A stretch of 7,705 nucleotides of DNA, from the NCBI GenBank assembly GCA_022447335.1, contig JAKVCF010000111.1, positions 1 through 7,705 of the forward strand. The letters run 5' to 3'. The stretch comes from Planctomycetota bacterium. Lineage in GTDB: Bacteria; Planctomycetota; UBA1135. A model generated the notes under the pieces. The model was given only the letters and a program-made list of their open reading frames with translations. It made no database searches and was not told where the DNA came from. The translations under genes were made by a program, and so were the position numbers. Below are positions 7,031-7,705 of the stretch, piece by piece (position 1 is the stretch's first letter; each line of letters begins with the position of its first letter).

Positions 7031-7705
7031 GTTCCCCGCGCGACGCTCTCTATCCAAGAAGCCCGCTGGGTGAACAGGAAGAAGGCATTCCGACCGGACG
7101 TGATGTCGAGTGGGAGCCGCTGGTGGATTACCGCCGAGCAGGCGTCAGTGAGACCACTATTCACGGAGCCGTGGCTTGGGCAGTTGGTGGGTCACAGGGT
7201 CAGCTGGATCGGGGCCGCGTGGTTCACTCCTTCGGAGGCAATGTGCTGTGTTATGGGCGGAGCATGATGAAGCCGCTGATGATGAAGGTCTTTGCTGAAG
7301 AGCTCGAGCATCAGTTGGACTGGAAGCAGCGCGCGATTTCGGTTGCGAGCCATAACGGTGATGCGCAACACGTTGCTGCTGCGCAGTCGATTCTGTCCGA
7401 GTCAGAGTGGGGCTTCATGCAGACTCCGCTGGATGTTCCGTTGATGCAGTTTGGGCGGCAGGTGCGTCGCCCGCGTCGTTGGTTTCATACCTGCTCGGGC
7501 GAGCATGCAGCCCTGCTCGCGGGTTGTGCGCAGAAAGGTTGGGAGCAGGTTGGGTACATGCTTCCGCACCACCCTTTCTTCCAGGCTTACCTTGACGAGG
7601 TGCGGCGATTTTTGGGGGCTGATTGGCGACCGTTGCGCGTTGCGCGCGACGGTTGCGGCTTACCTACTGTTTCGAACACCGTGGGAGAACTTGCGCAGCT
7701 TTATG
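7027..7705 (+). CDS. asparaginase II family amidohydrolase, 3' end outside window
   Basis: The frame is open from the ATG at 7027 to the window edge, giving 226 residues of a family whose members usually have about 330-350. It matches the asparaginase II family (Pfam Asparaginase_II; Rhizobium etli type), unrelated to the E. coli AnsA/AnsB fold. Motifs in order: VDYRRAGVSETTIHGAVAW at 33-51, RSMMKP at 78-83 (Ser79-x-x-Lys82 tandem), SHNGD at 108-112 (Ser108), HTCSGEHAALLAGC at 154-167, YMLPHHPF at 177-184, and RDGCGLPT at 207-214 (Cys210). In the characterised R. etli enzyme the CSGKH Cys and Lys and the GCG Cys bind zinc. Here both Cys are kept (156, 210), but Lys is replaced by Glu159. The normal CSGKH-preceding His-Asn is also His-Thr. 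The protein may hydrolyse asparagine or a different amide. About 30 extra N-terminal residues precede the domain. A G-rich stretch just before the ATG may act as its ribosome binding site, and the start overlaps the flavin monooxygenase stop. Confidence 0.85.
   Translation, partial: MSSPRDALYPRSPLGEQEEGIPTGRDVEWEPLVDYRRAGVSETTIHGAVAWAVGGSQGQLDRGRVVHSFGGNVLCYGRSMMKPLMMKVFAEELEHQLDWKQRAISVASHNGDAQHVAAAQSILSESEWGFMQTPLDVPLMQFGRQVRRPRRWFHTCSGEHAALLAGCAQKGWEQVGYMLPHHPFFQAYLDEVRRFLGADWRPLRVARDGCGLPTVSNTVGELAQLY

Noticed and set aside
1..7705. Mobile element, phage, defence system, CRISPR array or RNA gene
   Set aside because: No transposase, integrase, terminal repeats, direct-repeat array, or tRNA/rRNA-like sequence was found by reading both strands. 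All but about 100 bases are covered by the six genes.

Overview
The window is a densely coded stretch of bacterial chromosome. GC content looks moderately high (estimated by eye, not counted). It holds six protein genes and almost no intergenic DNA. The mix of FG-GAP/VCBS repeat proteins with an Ala-x-Ala signal-peptide cleavage site, an RlmI-type rRNA methyltransferase and a bacterial tryptophan 2,3-dioxygenase fits a Gram-negative heterotroph. A deltaproteobacterial or myxobacterial-type lineage is my best guess, but nothing here fixes the taxon. There are no tRNA or rRNA genes, CRISPR arrays, insertion sequences or phage genes, so the region does not look mobile.

Left part (1-2872, + strand): two consecutive FG-GAP/VCBS genes joined by an ATGA stop/start overlap. 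The first enters from outside the window and the second starts with a signal peptide. Both carry irregularly spaced DxDGDG-type calcium loops, which suggests exported beta-propeller-like proteins of unknown partner.

Middle (2869-4056, - strand): a 23S rRNA cytosine-C5 methyltransferase of the RlmI class. It converges on the FG-GAP pair so tightly that the two stop codons share one CTAG palindrome.

Right part (4103-7705, + strand): a four-gene tight array reading kynA (tryptophan 2,3-dioxygenase), an atypical SDR oxidoreductase, a luciferase-like flavin monooxygenase, and an asparaginase II family amidohydrolase cut by the window edge. Gaps are 19 nt, 20 nt and an ATGA overlap, so a single transcript is likely. 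Two of the four enzymes have changes at key catalytic positions. The SDR has Ser and Arg where Tyr and Lys normally act. The asparaginase-like protein has Glu in the normally conserved CSGKH zinc/active-site motif. No kynurenine formamidase or kynureninase is seen. The array may therefore be either an unusual tryptophan or amide catabolic operon, or a small-molecule tailoring pathway. This is the part of the window most worth following up.
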